Shown here piece after piece: positions 23,769-32,711 of a stretch of 64,000 nucleotides of DNA. Both the position numbers and the translations under genes were made by a program. The stretch comes from Microbacterium sulfonylureivorans (lineage in GTDB: Bacteria > Actinomycetota > Actinomycetes > Actinomycetales > Microbacteriaceae), in the NCBI RefSeq assembly GCF_003999995.1, contig NZ_RJAD01000002.1:771020-835019 (forward strand), read 5' to 3'. Below the pieces are notes generated by a model, which did no database searches, had not been told where the DNA came from, and saw nothing but the letters and a program-made list of their open reading frames with translations. How positions within the stretch are numbered: position 1 is the stretch's first letter; every line of letters starts with the position of its first letter.

Positions 23769-25436
23769 ATGAGAGGACTCGCACAGACGCTCGTGCTCAC
23801 TGGGGCTGTCCGAGCCGCCGACATGTCGGCGGCAATGGCCGAAGCAGGCGAGGGTCCGGAACTTCAGCAGCTGCTCGTGAGCTCGAAGCTCGTGACCGAG
23901 GCCCAGGTTGCAGAGGCGATCGCGCTGCATACCGGACACCGGTTCGTGGACCTGTCGAACATGCCGCTCGATCCGAGCGTCGTCGCCCTGGTTCCCGGTG
24001 CGCTGTGCCGCAAGTACAGTCTCATCCCCATCGATCGGTCGACCAACCGCCTGACTGTCGGCATCCTCGACCCCACCGACATCGTCGCGCTCGACGACGT
24101 CGCGAGCATCACCGATCTGTTCGTCGAGCCCGTCGTGGTGGCGAAGGATGCGCTCACGCAGATGTTCGAGCGGTTCCTGCGATCCGACGAAGAGCTCAGC
24201 GAGCTCTCGATGACCATCGAGGAGTCGACCGAGACGAGCCAGTCGGCGTTCACCGAGTCTCTCGAGGAGCAGGACAACGACGCCCCGATCGTGCGCTTCG
24301 TGAACCTGCTCATCGCGCAGGCGATCAACGACCGTGCGAGCGACATCCATGTCGAGCCCGGAGAGAAGCAGCTGACGGTGCGTTTCCGCATCGACGGCGT
24401 GCTGCACGAGATGCAGAAGGCCGACCGCGCCATCCAGGACGGCATCATCTCGCGCCTCAAGATCATGTCGGCGATCGACATCGCCGAGAAGCGCAAGCCG
24501 CAGGACGGCCGCCTCTCCGTCACCCACGAGGGTCGTTCGGTCGACCTCCGCGTGGCGACGCTGCCCACCGTGTGGGGCGAGAAGATCGTCATGAGAATCC
24601 TCGACAACACCGGTCAGACGATGACCATGCGAGACCTGCTCTTCTCGAGCACGAACGACAAGCGGTTCCGCGAGTCGATCATGAAGCCGCACGGCATGAT
24701 CCTCGCCACCGGCCCGACCGGTTCGGGCAAGTCGACGAGCCTCTACACGGCGCTGCGGGCGATCGCGAACCCGAAGATCAACGTCATCACCGTCGAAGAC
24801 CCGGTGGAGTACCGCATCGCGGGCATCAACCAGGTGCAGGTGAACAACCGCGCCGGCCTGACGTTCTCGTCGGCGCTGCGCTCGATCCTGCGCAGCGACC
24901 CCGACGTGGTCCTCGTCGGCGAGATCCGCGACTTCGAGACGGCGAACATCTCGATCGAGGCCGCCCTCACCGGCCACCTCGTGCTCTCGACGCTTCACAC
25001 GAACGACGCGCCGTCGGCGCTGACGCGACTGACCGAGATCGGCTGCGAGCCGTTCCTCGTCGCGACCGCGCTGTCGTGCGTGATCGCGCAGCGCCTGTCG
25101 CGTCGACTGTGCATGAAGTGCCGCGAGCCTCTCGTCGAACCGACCGAGGTGCTCACCTCGCTGGGATTCCCGCACGATCCGCAGGACGTGCCGATGCTGT
25201 ACCGGGCGGCAGGATGCCCCGCGTGCAGCAACACCGGGTACCGAGGTCGCGTCGCCCTCCACGAGGTGATGACGCTCAGCGACGACATCGAATCGCTCGT
25301 CGTGACGCGCGCGACGGGTTCGGAGATCCGCCAGGTGGCGATCCGGCAGGGCATGGTGCCGCTCCGTCAGGACGGCTGGTCGAAGGTCGCGCAGGGCCTC
25401 ACGACGATCGAGGAAGTCCTTCGCGTCACAGTCTGA
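23769..25436 (+). CDS. pilB: type IV pilus assembly ATPase PilB, sole copy
   Basis: 555 residues. N-terminal MshEN-type domain (LQQLLVSSKLVTEAQVAEAIALHTG), N2 domain (ASDIHVEPGEKQLTVRFRIDGVLHE), Walker A GPTGSGKST near residue 315, Asp box VEDPVEYRIAGINQVQV, Walker B DPDVVLVGEIRD, His box TGHLVLSTLHTNDAP, and a tetracysteine zinc site (CMKC near 447, CPAC near 483). It drives pilus extension. It is the only gene in the two pilus clusters on the plus strand: divergent from pilA1 and convergent with pilC2. Candidate -10 TAGGAT lies at about 23742, with ATAGGGG before ATG 23769. Confidence 0.95.
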   Translation: MRGLAQTLVLTGAVRAADMSAAMAEAGEGPELQQLLVSSKLVTEAQVAEAIALHTGHRFVDLSNMPLDPSVVALVPGALCRKYSLIPIDRSTNRLTVGILDPTDIVALDDVASITDLFVEPVVVAKDALTQMFERFLRSDEELSELSMTIEESTETSQSAFTESLEEQDNDAPIVRFVNLLIAQAINDRASDIHVEPGEKQLTVRFRIDGVLHEMQKADRAIQDGIISRLKIMSAIDIAEKRKPQDGRLSVTHEGRSVDLRVATLPTVWGEKIVMRILDNTGQTMTMRDLLFSSTNDKRFRESIMKPHGMILATGPTGSGKSTSLYTALRAIANPKINVITVEDPVEYRIAGINQVQVNNRAGLTFSSALRSILRSDPDVVLVGEIRDFETANISIEAALTGHLVLSTLHTNDAPSALTRLTEIGCEPFLVATALSCVIAQRLSRRLCMKCREPLVEPTEVLTSLGFPHDPQDVPMLYRAAGCPACSNTGYRGRVALHEVMTLSDDIESLVVTRATGSEIRQVAIRQGMVPLRQDGWSKVAQGLTTIEEVLRVTV

Positions 25437-25465
25437 CTCCCTGACTCCCGCACACGTAGCACCGC

Positions 25466-25495
25466 CCCCGGGGGCTGGTCCAGCCTCGCCCGGGG
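25466..25495. terminator. bidirectional terminator between pilB and pilC2
   Basis: CCCCGGG-GGCTGG / CCAGCC-tcg-CCCGGGG gives a 13-bp interrupted stem, 30 bp after the pilB stop and 55 bp from the pilC2 stop. Confidence 0.65.
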
Positions 25496-25550
25496 ACGGC
25501 GTTCGACGTCCCTGCCCGAATGGGAGGGGATAGGGGCGTCGAGTCGGTGG

Positions 25551-26786
25551 CTACTGCGCGCTGAGATCGCCGTAGAGAGTGAAGATGGGCAGGTAGAGCG
25601 AGATCACCATCGCACCGATCACGACGCCGAGCACGACGATGAGGAGCGGCTCGATCGTCGCCGACAGCTGCGACGTGGCGGTCTCGACCTCGTCCTCGTA
25701 GAAATCGGCGATGCTGGCGAGCATCTCCGACAGCGTGCCCGACTCCTCGCCCACCGAGACCATCTGCGACACCATCGGCGGAAAGACCGCGGCCTTCGCG
25801 AGCGGCCCTGCGAACGACTTGCCCTGCCGGATCGACTCCTGGATCTCGCGGACCGCCTGTTCGATCTTCCAGTTGTTCGACGCCTGCCCCACGATCGCGA
25901 GAGCTTGGATGATCGGCACACCCGCGTCGAGCATCATCGACAGGTTCCGCGTGAAGCGGGCGACGGCGATCTTCGTGGCGATCTTGCCGAAGACGGGCAG
26001 CTTGAGCTTGAGCGGGTCGACGATCCGGCGCATCTGCTCGGTGTTCTTGTTGCGCGACCACCACGCCCAGATCACGATCGCCACGATCGCGATCAGCGGC
26101 AGAATCCACCACATGTTGCGCGAGATGTTGACCAGGATCTGAGTCGGCAGCGGCAGCTCGTTGCCGAGGCCCGCGAACATCTGCTCGAAGACCGGGACGA
26201 CGAACGTGACCATCGCCAGCACACCGACGACCGCGATCACGAGCACGATGATCGGGTACGTGATGGCCGCGCGGATCCTGTTCTGCAGCTCGGCTTCGCG
26301 CTTGTAGTTCTCCGCGATCGAGGTGAGGGCCTGGCCGAGGAAGCCGCCCGCCTCACCCACCTTGACGATGCTCAGCATCAGCGGAGGAAAGACATCGGGA
26401 TGCCGCGACAGCGCGCCCGAGAACGACGAGCCGCCTTCGACATCGGCCTGCACCGCGACCAGCGCGGGCTGGAGCTTCTTGTCCTCGGTCTGATCGATGA
26501 GCACGGCGAGCGTGCGCATGAGCGGCAGGCCGGCGTTGAGCAGTCCCGCCATCTGCCGCGCGAAGATCGCGAGCGACTTCGCCGGCACCTGCTTGGTGAT
26601 GCCCGGCATCCGCAGGTCCCGGTTGAGGCCGGTCTTCGACTTGAGGGTCACTTCGAGGGGAGTGAGCCCCTGCGCCTTGAGCTTGCCGGTGACGGCGGTC
26701 TCCGTCGGCGCCTCGATCGTGCCCTTGACGACCCCGCCCCCGCGCGGATCGACCGCCCGGTAGACGAACTCCTGTACGACAGCCAT
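25551..26786 (-). CDS. pilC: type IV pilus platform protein PilC, copy 2
   Basis: 411 residues. Same layout as PilC1: N-terminal QEFVYRAVDPRGGGVVKGTIEA, two T2SSF domains (FARQMAGLLNAGLPLMRTLAVL; FTRNLSMMLDAGVPIIQALAIV), GEAGG / GEESG motifs, and a final helix IEPLLIVVLGVVIGAMVISLYLPIF. The two PilCs are alike along the whole length (more than half identical by eye), so the duplication covers the full gene. Last gene of cluster 2, starting 1 bp after pilT2. Confidence 0.94.
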   Translation of the reverse strand: MAVVQEFVYRAVDPRGGGVVKGTIEAPTETAVTGKLKAQGLTPLEVTLKSKTGLNRDLRMPGITKQVPAKSLAIFARQMAGLLNAGLPLMRTLAVLIDQTEDKKLQPALVAVQADVEGGSSFSGALSRHPDVFPPLMLSIVKVGEAGGFLGQALTSIAENYKREAELQNRIRAAITYPIIVLVIAVVGVLAMVTFVVPVFEQMFAGLGNELPLPTQILVNISRNMWWILPLIAIVAIVIWAWWSRNKNTEQMRRIVDPLKLKLPVFGKIATKIAVARFTRNLSMMLDAGVPIIQALAIVGQASNNWKIEQAVREIQESIRQGKSFAGPLAKAAVFPPMVSQMVSVGEESGTLSEMLASIADFYEDEVETATSQLSATIEPLLIVVLGVVIGAMVISLYLPIFTLYGDLSAQ

Positions 26787-26787
26787 G

Positions 26788-28005
26788 TCAGTTCCTCAGA
26801 TCCTGGTCGGGCGTGCCGAAGCGCGATCCCATGCCGATGCTGGTGCCGACGGTCTTGCTCGTCGCGATCGAGTGAGGATCCGGCTGATGCCACTCCCCCG
26901 CGTGGAGCGCCCAGCCCTCGACGTCGAGGTCACGCGGGCGCACGTGGACTCCGTCGAGCGTCTTCGGGTCGACGGCGAACGACTTCGCGACGTTGACCGC
27001 GATCGTCCCGTCCTCGACGAGACGGCGAAGGTCCTGATCGAGCGTGTGCATGCCGACCGACGAACCGGCCTGCATGGCGGAGTACAGCTGCGCCACCTGC
27101 CCCTCGCGGATCATGTTGGCGACCGCCGGCGTGTTGATCAGCACCTCGGTCGCGATGGTGCGGCCGTCGGTCTGCGACAGCGGCATGAGAGTCTGACTGA
27201 TGATCCCCTGCAGCGTGTCGCCGAGCTGCGTGCGGATCTGTGCCTGCTGATCCGACGGGAACACGTCGACGATGCGGTTGACGGCCTTGGCCGCGCCCTG
27301 GGTGTGCAGTGTCGACAGGACGAGGTGGCCGGTCTCGGCGGCGGAGAGGGCTGTGCGGATCGACTCCGGATCTCGGAGCTCGCCGATGAGGATCACATCG
27401 GGGTCTTGCCGGAGGACGCGCCGCAGCGCCTCCGCGAACGACGAGGTGTCGCTGCCGACCTCGCGCTGGTGGATGAGCGCCCGCTTGCTCTCGTGGTGGA
27501 ACTCGATCGGGTCCTCGATCGTGATGATGTGCGCCGGAATGAGCTGATTGACGATGTCGATCATCGCCGTCAGCGTCGTCGACTTGCCCGATCCCGTCGG
27601 ACCGGTGAGCAGCACGAGTCCGCGGGGCCTGAGGGCGAGGTCGCGCGCGATCGGCGGCGCCCCGAGCTCTTCGAGCGAGTACACGCGATCGGGGATGAAG
27701 CGGAGCGCGATCGCGATCGATCCGAGCTGACGGAAGACGTTCACGCGGAATCGCCCGAGTCCGGGGCTCGCGAGCGCGAGATCGACCTCCTGGCGCTCCG
27801 CGAACTCCTCGCGCTGCATCGCCGACATGAAGCCGAGCGCCGCGGCGTCGACCCACGCTTCGCTCAGAGGTTCGGGGAACCCGCCCACGGGCACCAGATC
27901 GCCGTCCACGCGCATGAGCGGGGGTCGACCTGCCGTGATGTGCACGTCCGAGGCCCGGTGACGGGCGGCCCGGGCGAGCAGCGCGTCCATGGTGATGTCG
28001 GTCAT
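26788..28005 (-). CDS. pilT: type IV pilus retraction ATPase PilT, copy 2
   Basis: 405 residues, 26 longer than PilT1 because of a C-terminal tail (VGTSIGMGSRFGTPDQDLRN). Core motifs are present: SDVHITAGRPPLMRVDGDLV, Walker A GPTGSGKSTT, TIEDPIEFHHESKRA, ILIGELRDPESIRT, AAETGHLVLSTLHTQGA. ATG 28005 lies 3 bp after the pilO2 stop. Two retraction motors with one assembly motor is an uneven set. Confidence 0.94.
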   Translation of the reverse strand: MTDITMDALLARAARHRASDVHITAGRPPLMRVDGDLVPVGGFPEPLSEAWVDAAALGFMSAMQREEFAERQEVDLALASPGLGRFRVNVFRQLGSIAIALRFIPDRVYSLEELGAPPIARDLALRPRGLVLLTGPTGSGKSTTLTAMIDIVNQLIPAHIITIEDPIEFHHESKRALIHQREVGSDTSSFAEALRRVLRQDPDVILIGELRDPESIRTALSAAETGHLVLSTLHTQGAAKAVNRIVDVFPSDQQAQIRTQLGDTLQGIISQTLMPLSQTDGRTIATEVLINTPAVANMIREGQVAQLYSAMQAGSSVGMHTLDQDLRRLVEDGTIAVNVAKSFAVDPKTLDGVHVRPRDLDVEGWALHAGEWHQPDPHSIATSKTVGTSIGMGSRFGTPDQDLRN

Positions 28006-28008
28006 CGT

Positions 28009-28707
28009 TCAACCCTCCGAGTCGACGAACGTCAACGCGCTGACCTGCACCTCGACGGCGGTGCCCGTGAGAGTGGTCGTCGCGGTGATCCCCGCGAGCA
28101 GTCGCGGCCCGGCTCGCAGAGCGTCGAGGAACCGCGTCACCTGCGCCATGTCGTTCGCGGTCACCGCGATCGTGAAGTCGACCTGCTGCCGACCTGTGAG
28201 GGGCGCATCGGCGCCTTCGTCGATGACGGTTCCCGCGTCGGTCGCCACGCCCTCGGCCGCCTCGGTCGCCTCGCCTTCGGCCGCGGCGCCGTCCGTGCCG
28301 TCCTCCGGAGCGGGTGCCGGTACGGCGACCGGCTCCTCGCCGGGCGCGCTCGCGGCGGTGCGCGCGACGAACGCCGCAGACTCGCCCGCGGTCGCACTCG
28401 TGATCGTGACGCCCGCGGTATCTGCGGCGCGCCCGACGACCTCGAACACGTCGTCGAGCTGGTTGGCTGCCGGGATCTCGGTGCGCAGGGCCGCAACCGA
28501 CGCGTCGATCTCGCCCTGACGATCGGCCTCGGTCTCGAGCGTGTCGACCTGCGCCTGGTAGAGAGCGTTGGTGTCGGCGACAGTGGCTGTCTCGCCGTCG
28601 ACGGCGAGCGACTGCATCCACATGGGCAGCGCGACGAGCGCGACGCCCACGGCGACCACGCCCAGCGAGACGACCAGGCCGATGATGGTGACGAGCTGCT
28701 TGGGCAT
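28009..28707 (-). CDS. pilO: PilO-like alignment protein, copy 2
   Basis: 232 residues. One N-terminal helix (VTIIGLVVSLGVVAVGVALVALPMW), coiled coil (YQAQVDTLETEADRQGEIDASV), an Ala/Glu/Pro-rich disordered insert (about residues 120-175, EEPVAVPAPAPEDGTDGA) and a C-terminal ferredoxin-like domain (QVDFTIAVTANDMAQVTRFLDALRAGPRLLAG). Same layout as PilO1 with weak identity outside the helix and DALRAGPRLLA region. ATG 28707 shares one base with the pilN2 stop. Confidence 0.8.
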   Translation of the reverse strand: MPKQLVTIIGLVVSLGVVAVGVALVALPMWMQSLAVDGETATVADTNALYQAQVDTLETEADRQGEIDASVAALRTEIPAANQLDDVFEVVGRAADTAGVTITSATAGESAAFVARTAASAPGEEPVAVPAPAPEDGTDGAAAEGEATEAAEGVATDAGTVIDEGADAPLTGRQQVDFTIAVTANDMAQVTRFLDALRAGPRLLAGITATTTLTGTAVEVQVSALTFVDSEG

Positions 28708-29354
28708 CAGTCTTCCTCTCCCTCGGCGGCGTACCGGCCGGAGTAGATGCTTTGGTCGAACGTGACCGTGAGCAGGTAGGTGTAGGCGCCCTCGGTGACA
28801 CTGCTCGACGTGACGGACTGCCCGTCGGCGTAGAGCACGCCTGGCACCTGCCGGAGATCGCGCACAGCGGCGACGATGTCGATCGGGTTGGCGCTGCCGA
28901 CCGAGACCGTGCCGGTGAGACCGGGCTCGGCCGAGGGGTCGTCGCCCTGCGGCACTCCGCCGCTGACGAGGTCGAAACCGGTCAGGGCAGCGCCGCTGGG
29001 CAGGCTGGCGGCGATCGATGCGACGACGGGGGCCCATGCGAAGTCCGCCCCCATGGCCTCCGCGCGGAAGCCCGTGAGCTCCTGCTCGGTGGCGAGCGCC
29101 TGGCTGACGTCCGCGAGAGCGGCGAGTTCGCCGAGGAGCGCGTTCGTCTCCGCCTGCTCGGCGGCGAGCCGCTGATCGGCCGCCCACTTGAGTGCGAAGG
29201 CTCCGGCGATGACGAGCAGGGCGACGACGATCGCGGCGAGCACGCCCCACATCCAGCCGCGCAGGACTGTGTCGCGCTCGCGGCGGGCGACCTCCGATCG
29301 CGGCATGAGGTTGATGCGCGGCACTCCGCCGACCGGCGGATTGAGAGCGGTCAT
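28707..29354 (-). CDS. pilN: PilN-like alignment protein, copy 2
   Basis: 215 residues. N-terminal PilM-contact motif VPRINLMPRSEVARRERD, one helix (WGVLAAIVVALLVIAGAFAL), coiled coil (ERLAAEQAETNALLGELAALAD), then a beta domain with GVPQGDDPSAEPGLTGTVSVGS and LTVTFDQSIYSGRY. It matches PilN1 in order and closing words. Start overlaps the pilM2 stop by one base. Confidence 0.83.
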   Translation of the reverse strand: MTALNPPVGGVPRINLMPRSEVARRERDTVLRGWMWGVLAAIVVALLVIAGAFALKWAADQRLAAEQAETNALLGELAALADVSQALATEQELTGFRAEAMGADFAWAPVVASIAASLPSGAALTGFDLVSGGVPQGDDPSAEPGLTGTVSVGSANPIDIVAAVRDLRQVPGVLYADGQSVTSSSVTEGAYTYLLTVTFDQSIYSGRYAAEGEED

Positions 29355-30373
29355 CAGCGCACCTCCCCGAGAGCGATGCCGACGGTCGACACCAGATTGA
29401 GCGCGAGATCGCCCGTCGTCTGCACGGCACGCACCCCGACGATCTCCTCGACCGAGACGCTCCGCAGCGGCGCGTCGATGACCGTGGTGAGGGTCTCCAT
29501 CACCCCGGGTACAGAGACTCCAGCGCCGGTGACGAACACCTGCTCGATCGGCGCCGCCCCGGGCCGCCCCGCGAAGAAGGCGAGGGTGCTGCGCACCCGC
29601 GCCGCCAGGTCGGAGACGATCGGATGGTGGGATGCCGCAGCCCGAAGGCCGCTGCGGGCCCGCGTGGTGGGCGGCACGAGCTCGAGCGACGACTCGAGCA
29701 CGGCGACGGCATCCATCGTCACGGGCGACTGCCGCAGCGATGCCATCGTGGGCACGTCGAGCGGGAGGATGCGCACGAACTGCGGGACTCCGCCGCGCGA
29801 GACGACGACCTGCGTGGTGTGGTCGCCGATGAACACGGTCGCCACGGTCTGGCCGGGATCGGAGAGCCGGGCCGTCGCCCGGGCGAGGCCGAACGCGGTC
29901 AGATCCACCCCTCGGGCGCGGAGCTTGACCTTGCCCAGGGTGGCGATGATCTGCTCGACCGTCTCCGACACGGCGGCCACCAGAAGGCCGCTCACCCGGT
30001 CTCCGTCCTGGCCGAGCGGGAAGAAGTCGAGCACGGCCTGGCTCGCGGGCACGGGCAGCAGGTCCTGCACCTGGTAGGGCAGCGCTTCGCGGAGGAGATC
30101 GGGCCGCATCGCCTGTGTGGTGTACTCGCGCACCAGGATGCGCCTGCTGGCGACGCCGAGCACGACGTCCCGGCTCTTGAAGCGGGCTCCTGTCCAGAGT
30201 TGACGCAGCGCGACGGCAACGGTGCCCGAGTCGAGCACCTCCGAGTCCTTCGCGGCGTCGGGCGGCAGCGGCACCTCACCGCAGGCGATCACCTGCGGAT
30301 TTCGAGACACGGTGATCTCAGCGGCGCGGACGCTCTCCTCCGTCAGTTCGAGTCCGACGATCGTTTTCCCCAT
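29354..30373 (-). CDS. pilM: PilM actin-like protein, copy 2
   Basis: 339 residues from ATG 30373 (AAAGGAAG upstream). TIVGLELTEESVRAAEITV, RDVVLGVASRRILVREYTTQ, GQTVATVFIGDHTTQVVVS and QVFVTGAGVSVPGVM are the actin-type nucleotide-binding segments. It lacks the Ser/Arg insert of PilM1. It lies 15 bp downstream of the shortened PilD gene. Confidence 0.9.
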   Translation of the reverse strand: MGKTIVGLELTEESVRAAEITVSRNPQVIACGEVPLPPDAAKDSEVLDSGTVAVALRQLWTGARFKSRDVVLGVASRRILVREYTTQAMRPDLLREALPYQVQDLLPVPASQAVLDFFPLGQDGDRVSGLLVAAVSETVEQIIATLGKVKLRARGVDLTAFGLARATARLSDPGQTVATVFIGDHTTQVVVSRGGVPQFVRILPLDVPTMASLRQSPVTMDAVAVLESSLELVPPTTRARSGLRAAASHHPIVSDLAARVRSTLAFFAGRPGAAPIEQVFVTGAGVSVPGVMETLTTVIDAPLRSVSVEEIVGVRAVQTTGDLALNLVSTVGIALGEVR

Positions 30374-30388
30374 GAACGATCTTCCTTT

Positions 30389-30625
30389 CTAGTTGCCCGA
30401 ATAGAGGCTGATGTGGGCGTGGCCGAGGGCCTCGCCGGCGAAGACGCCCGTCCAGGCGCCGGTGAGCATGAAGGGACCGAACGGAATGGCGGTCTTGCGT
30501 CCGGCGCGTCGCGCGGCGATGAGGGCGAGCCCGACGATTCCTCCGACGACGACGCTCAGGAACGATCCGATCGCGAGACCGAAGACTCCCGCGACGACGA
30601 CGAGCAGCAGATCGAGAGGACTCAT
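30389..30625 (-). CDS. PilD-derived 78-residue membrane protein, catalytic region deleted
   Basis: 78 residues from ATG 30625 (GGAG 8 nt upstream), at the pilD position of cluster 2. Residues 1-26 match the start of PilD collinearly (GLAIGSFLSVV against GLVIGSFLNVV). The rest matches the last 52 residues of PilD (RRAGRKTAIPFGPFMLTGAW against RRAGRKSAIPFGPFMLAGAW). About 195 intervening residues, including both CxxC pairs and both catalytic aspartates, are missing, yet the frame is open. It cannot be a peptidase. It is either a decaying remnant or a kept two-helix membrane protein; the intact reading frame and ribosome site argue for translation. Confidence 0.8.
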   Translation of the reverse strand: MSPLDLLLVVVAGVFGLAIGSFLSVVVGGIVGLALIAARRAGRKTAIPFGPFMLTGAWTGVFAGEALGHAHISLYSGN

Positions 30626-30627
30626 GA

Positions 30628-32196
30628 TCAGAGCTCCGTCTGGTACACGAGGCCGCCGAGGCGCTGCACGAGCGAGCCCTCGGCGACGCCGCCCGCGCCC
30701 TTGATCTTGCATCCGAGCTGGTCGAAGGCCGGGCTCCACGACATCGACTTGCAGGTGTACGTCGCGCTCGCGTGCATATGGGTCGAGTCGTTCGTGTAGT
30801 ACTGCCCGGAGAAGCTCGACGTCGCGGTGCCGGTGATCCCGCACGGGGTGTACATCATGATCCGCACGTTCGCGTCGACGGCGCCCGACACGTCGAACTT
30901 GTCGTTCTGGTTGCCGTTGCCGCAGTTCGGCACGGGCTCGCCCCCCGTGTAGTTGCGCGTGGCGTCGGAGTGGATGAAGAGGATCTGGCGGTTGTTGCCG
31001 TCATCACCGACCGTGCCGTTCACGTCCACCAGCAGCCGCACGCTCGGCTTGGCGATCATCACGACATCGCGAACCGGCGTGACATTGCCCAGGGTGATGT
31101 CGACGGCACCGTTGCCGCATCCCGTGAAGTCGAGCACGAGCCGACTGCCGGGAGTCTCGACGAGCTGCTTGATGGTCGGGTTGGGGTTGTTCCTGATGAG
31201 GTTGCAGACGTTCGTTGCCGAGTAGACGGTGCCCCACCCGGTGTTGTCGAGGTCGATCCACTTGGTCGCGGCCCTGAGCCATTCGAGCGTCGGTTCGAAC
31301 ACCGGGTCGGTCGGGCTGTTCGGAGTGCGTGTGCCGGGCGCGGTCCATTTCGAACCGACCGAGATCGAGTTCCTGCTCGTCAGGTTGCCGGTGACGGATG
31401 CCTGCGTGCTGCCCTGATCGCTGAGCGTCAGGTTGCCCTTGGCGGTGACGAACCCGTCGATCAGGGCACCGCCGTTGGACGAGATGTCGACGTACCCGTT
31501 CGTCGTGATGTCACCGCGCACCTTGATGGCCTGGCTATTGCTCGTCACATTGCCGTTCGACCAGATATCGCCGTTGACCTGGCAGTTGTTCGCGAAGTTG
31601 GTGTCCCCCTGCAGCACGTAGAGGTCGCCGTCGAGAATGCCGTCGACGTTGCACGACCAGTTGCCGTCGCGCAGCACCAGGTCGCCGGTGTAGTGCGAGA
31701 CTCCGGCCGTGAACCCTCCGGAGAAGTAGGTGACGACGCCGCCCGGCTGCTGCGAGTAGGCCACCTGCCATGGGTACACGGCATCGATGGTCGCGGTGGA
31801 TCCGTCCGCCCCGGTGCCGGTGGAGCGGATCACGACGTACCGCGTCGTCGAGGTGGGACAGCCGGCTGCAACCCCGGGGGCGGTCGCCGAGGCGGGCTGA
31901 TTGCCGGCGGTCGAGTAGACGGCGCTCAAGTAGATCGGGTCCGTCCCCGTGAACGTGATCGCCGAGCAGCCGGCGGCGATCGAGGCGACGGCCACGTCTC
32001 GCCCCGACTCGGCCGCCACGAACGCCTGCGTCTCGCTGCGGTTCTGCGCGTTCGCCTGGATGGTGAAGAGCACGGATGCCGCCACCACCGACGCCACGAT
32101 GAAGCCGACGAGCATCACGATGACGACGGTGATGAGCACGGCGCCTTCGTCGCCCTTGCCGCGAGCGCGGCGCAAGATCTTGTCGATCACCAGCAT
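30628..32196 (-). CDS. PilX-like minor pilin with beta-helical passenger, copy 2
   Basis: 522 residues from ATG 32196 (GGGGGTGAG upstream; GTG 32190 giving a GTGA overlap is an alternative). N-terminal helix (GAVLITVVIVMLVGFIVASVVAASVLFTI) then NRSETQAFVAAESGRDVAVA as in PilX. Central rungs (LDGDLYVLQGDTNFANNCQVNGDIWSN; short G-D-I/L steps) look like a parallel beta-helix, followed by a Cys-rich globular end (NVCNLIRNN, TGCGNGAVDI, TPCGITGTA). Similar size and plan to PilX1 but little sequence identity: the fastest-diverging part of the two clusters, as expected for a surface-exposed subunit. Confidence 0.78.
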   Translation of the reverse strand: MLVIDKILRRARGKGDEGAVLITVVIVMLVGFIVASVVAASVLFTIQANAQNRSETQAFVAAESGRDVAVASIAAGCSAITFTGTDPIYLSAVYSTAGNQPASATAPGVAAGCPTSTTRYVVIRSTGTGADGSTATIDAVYPWQVAYSQQPGGVVTYFSGGFTAGVSHYTGDLVLRDGNWSCNVDGILDGDLYVLQGDTNFANNCQVNGDIWSNGNVTSNSQAIKVRGDITTNGYVDISSNGGALIDGFVTAKGNLTLSDQGSTQASVTGNLTSRNSISVGSKWTAPGTRTPNSPTDPVFEPTLEWLRAATKWIDLDNTGWGTVYSATNVCNLIRNNPNPTIKQLVETPGSRLVLDFTGCGNGAVDITLGNVTPVRDVVMIAKPSVRLLVDVNGTVGDDGNNRQILFIHSDATRNYTGGEPVPNCGNGNQNDKFDVSGAVDANVRIMMYTPCGITGTATSSFSGQYYTNDSTHMHASATYTCKSMSWSPAFDQLGCKIKGAGGVAEGSLVQRLGGLVYQTEL

Positions 32197-32711
32197 GGTG
32201 AACTCACCCCCGTCGGCGTCGAGCGGGTCGACACCTCTCCTGAGAACCGCACCGGTGCGGAGTCGGTCTCGATGTCGAACGTGTAGACGAGGTGCTGGCC
32301 CGTCGCGACGAAGAACGGCGTGGCGCCGTTCTTCTTGACGCCCGTGTTCCACACCGTCCACGACGTGGTGGTGGATGGCAGCAGACCCGAGGACTGGGCG
32401 AGCCGAGAAGTCCCGGTCGCGAGGTAGAAGGCCTGACACTGCTGAGAGCCGGTGAGAGACGTCCGCACCCGCAGCTCCTGCTGATCGGGCGACACCTCGA
32501 AGTCGAGCGCGTTGCGCATCGCGCGTTCGATGGTCGATCCCATCGACTGACCGCGGTTCGTCGCTTCGCTCACGCTGGTCACGTCCTTCTGGGTGTTCCA
32601 CGAGTTGATGAGGATCATCGCGGTCGTGAGCACGACGATGCTGGCGAGCAGCACGTAGACGATGAGTTCGATGAGCGAAACGCCCGCGTCACGATGGCTG
32701 TCGTGGTTCAT
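32187..32711 (-). CDS. PilW-like minor prepilin, copy 2
   Basis: 174 residues. Leader MNHDSHRDAG, cleavage before VSLIELIVYVLLASIVVLTTAMIL with Glu5. The globular part (STIERAMRNALDFEVSPDQQELRVRT) parallels PilW1 but is 31 residues shorter and lacks the DADGDG loop. Ends SSPCW; PilW1 ends LTCW. Start overlaps the pilV2 stop by 4 bp. Confidence 0.85.
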   Translation of the reverse strand: MNHDSHRDAGVSLIELIVYVLLASIVVLTTAMILINSWNTQKDVTSVSEATNRGQSMGSTIERAMRNALDFEVSPDQQELRVRTSLTGSQQCQAFYLATGTSRLAQSSGLLPSTTTSWTVWNTGVKKNGATPFFVATGQHLVYTFDIETDSAPVRFSGEVSTRSTPTGVSSPCW

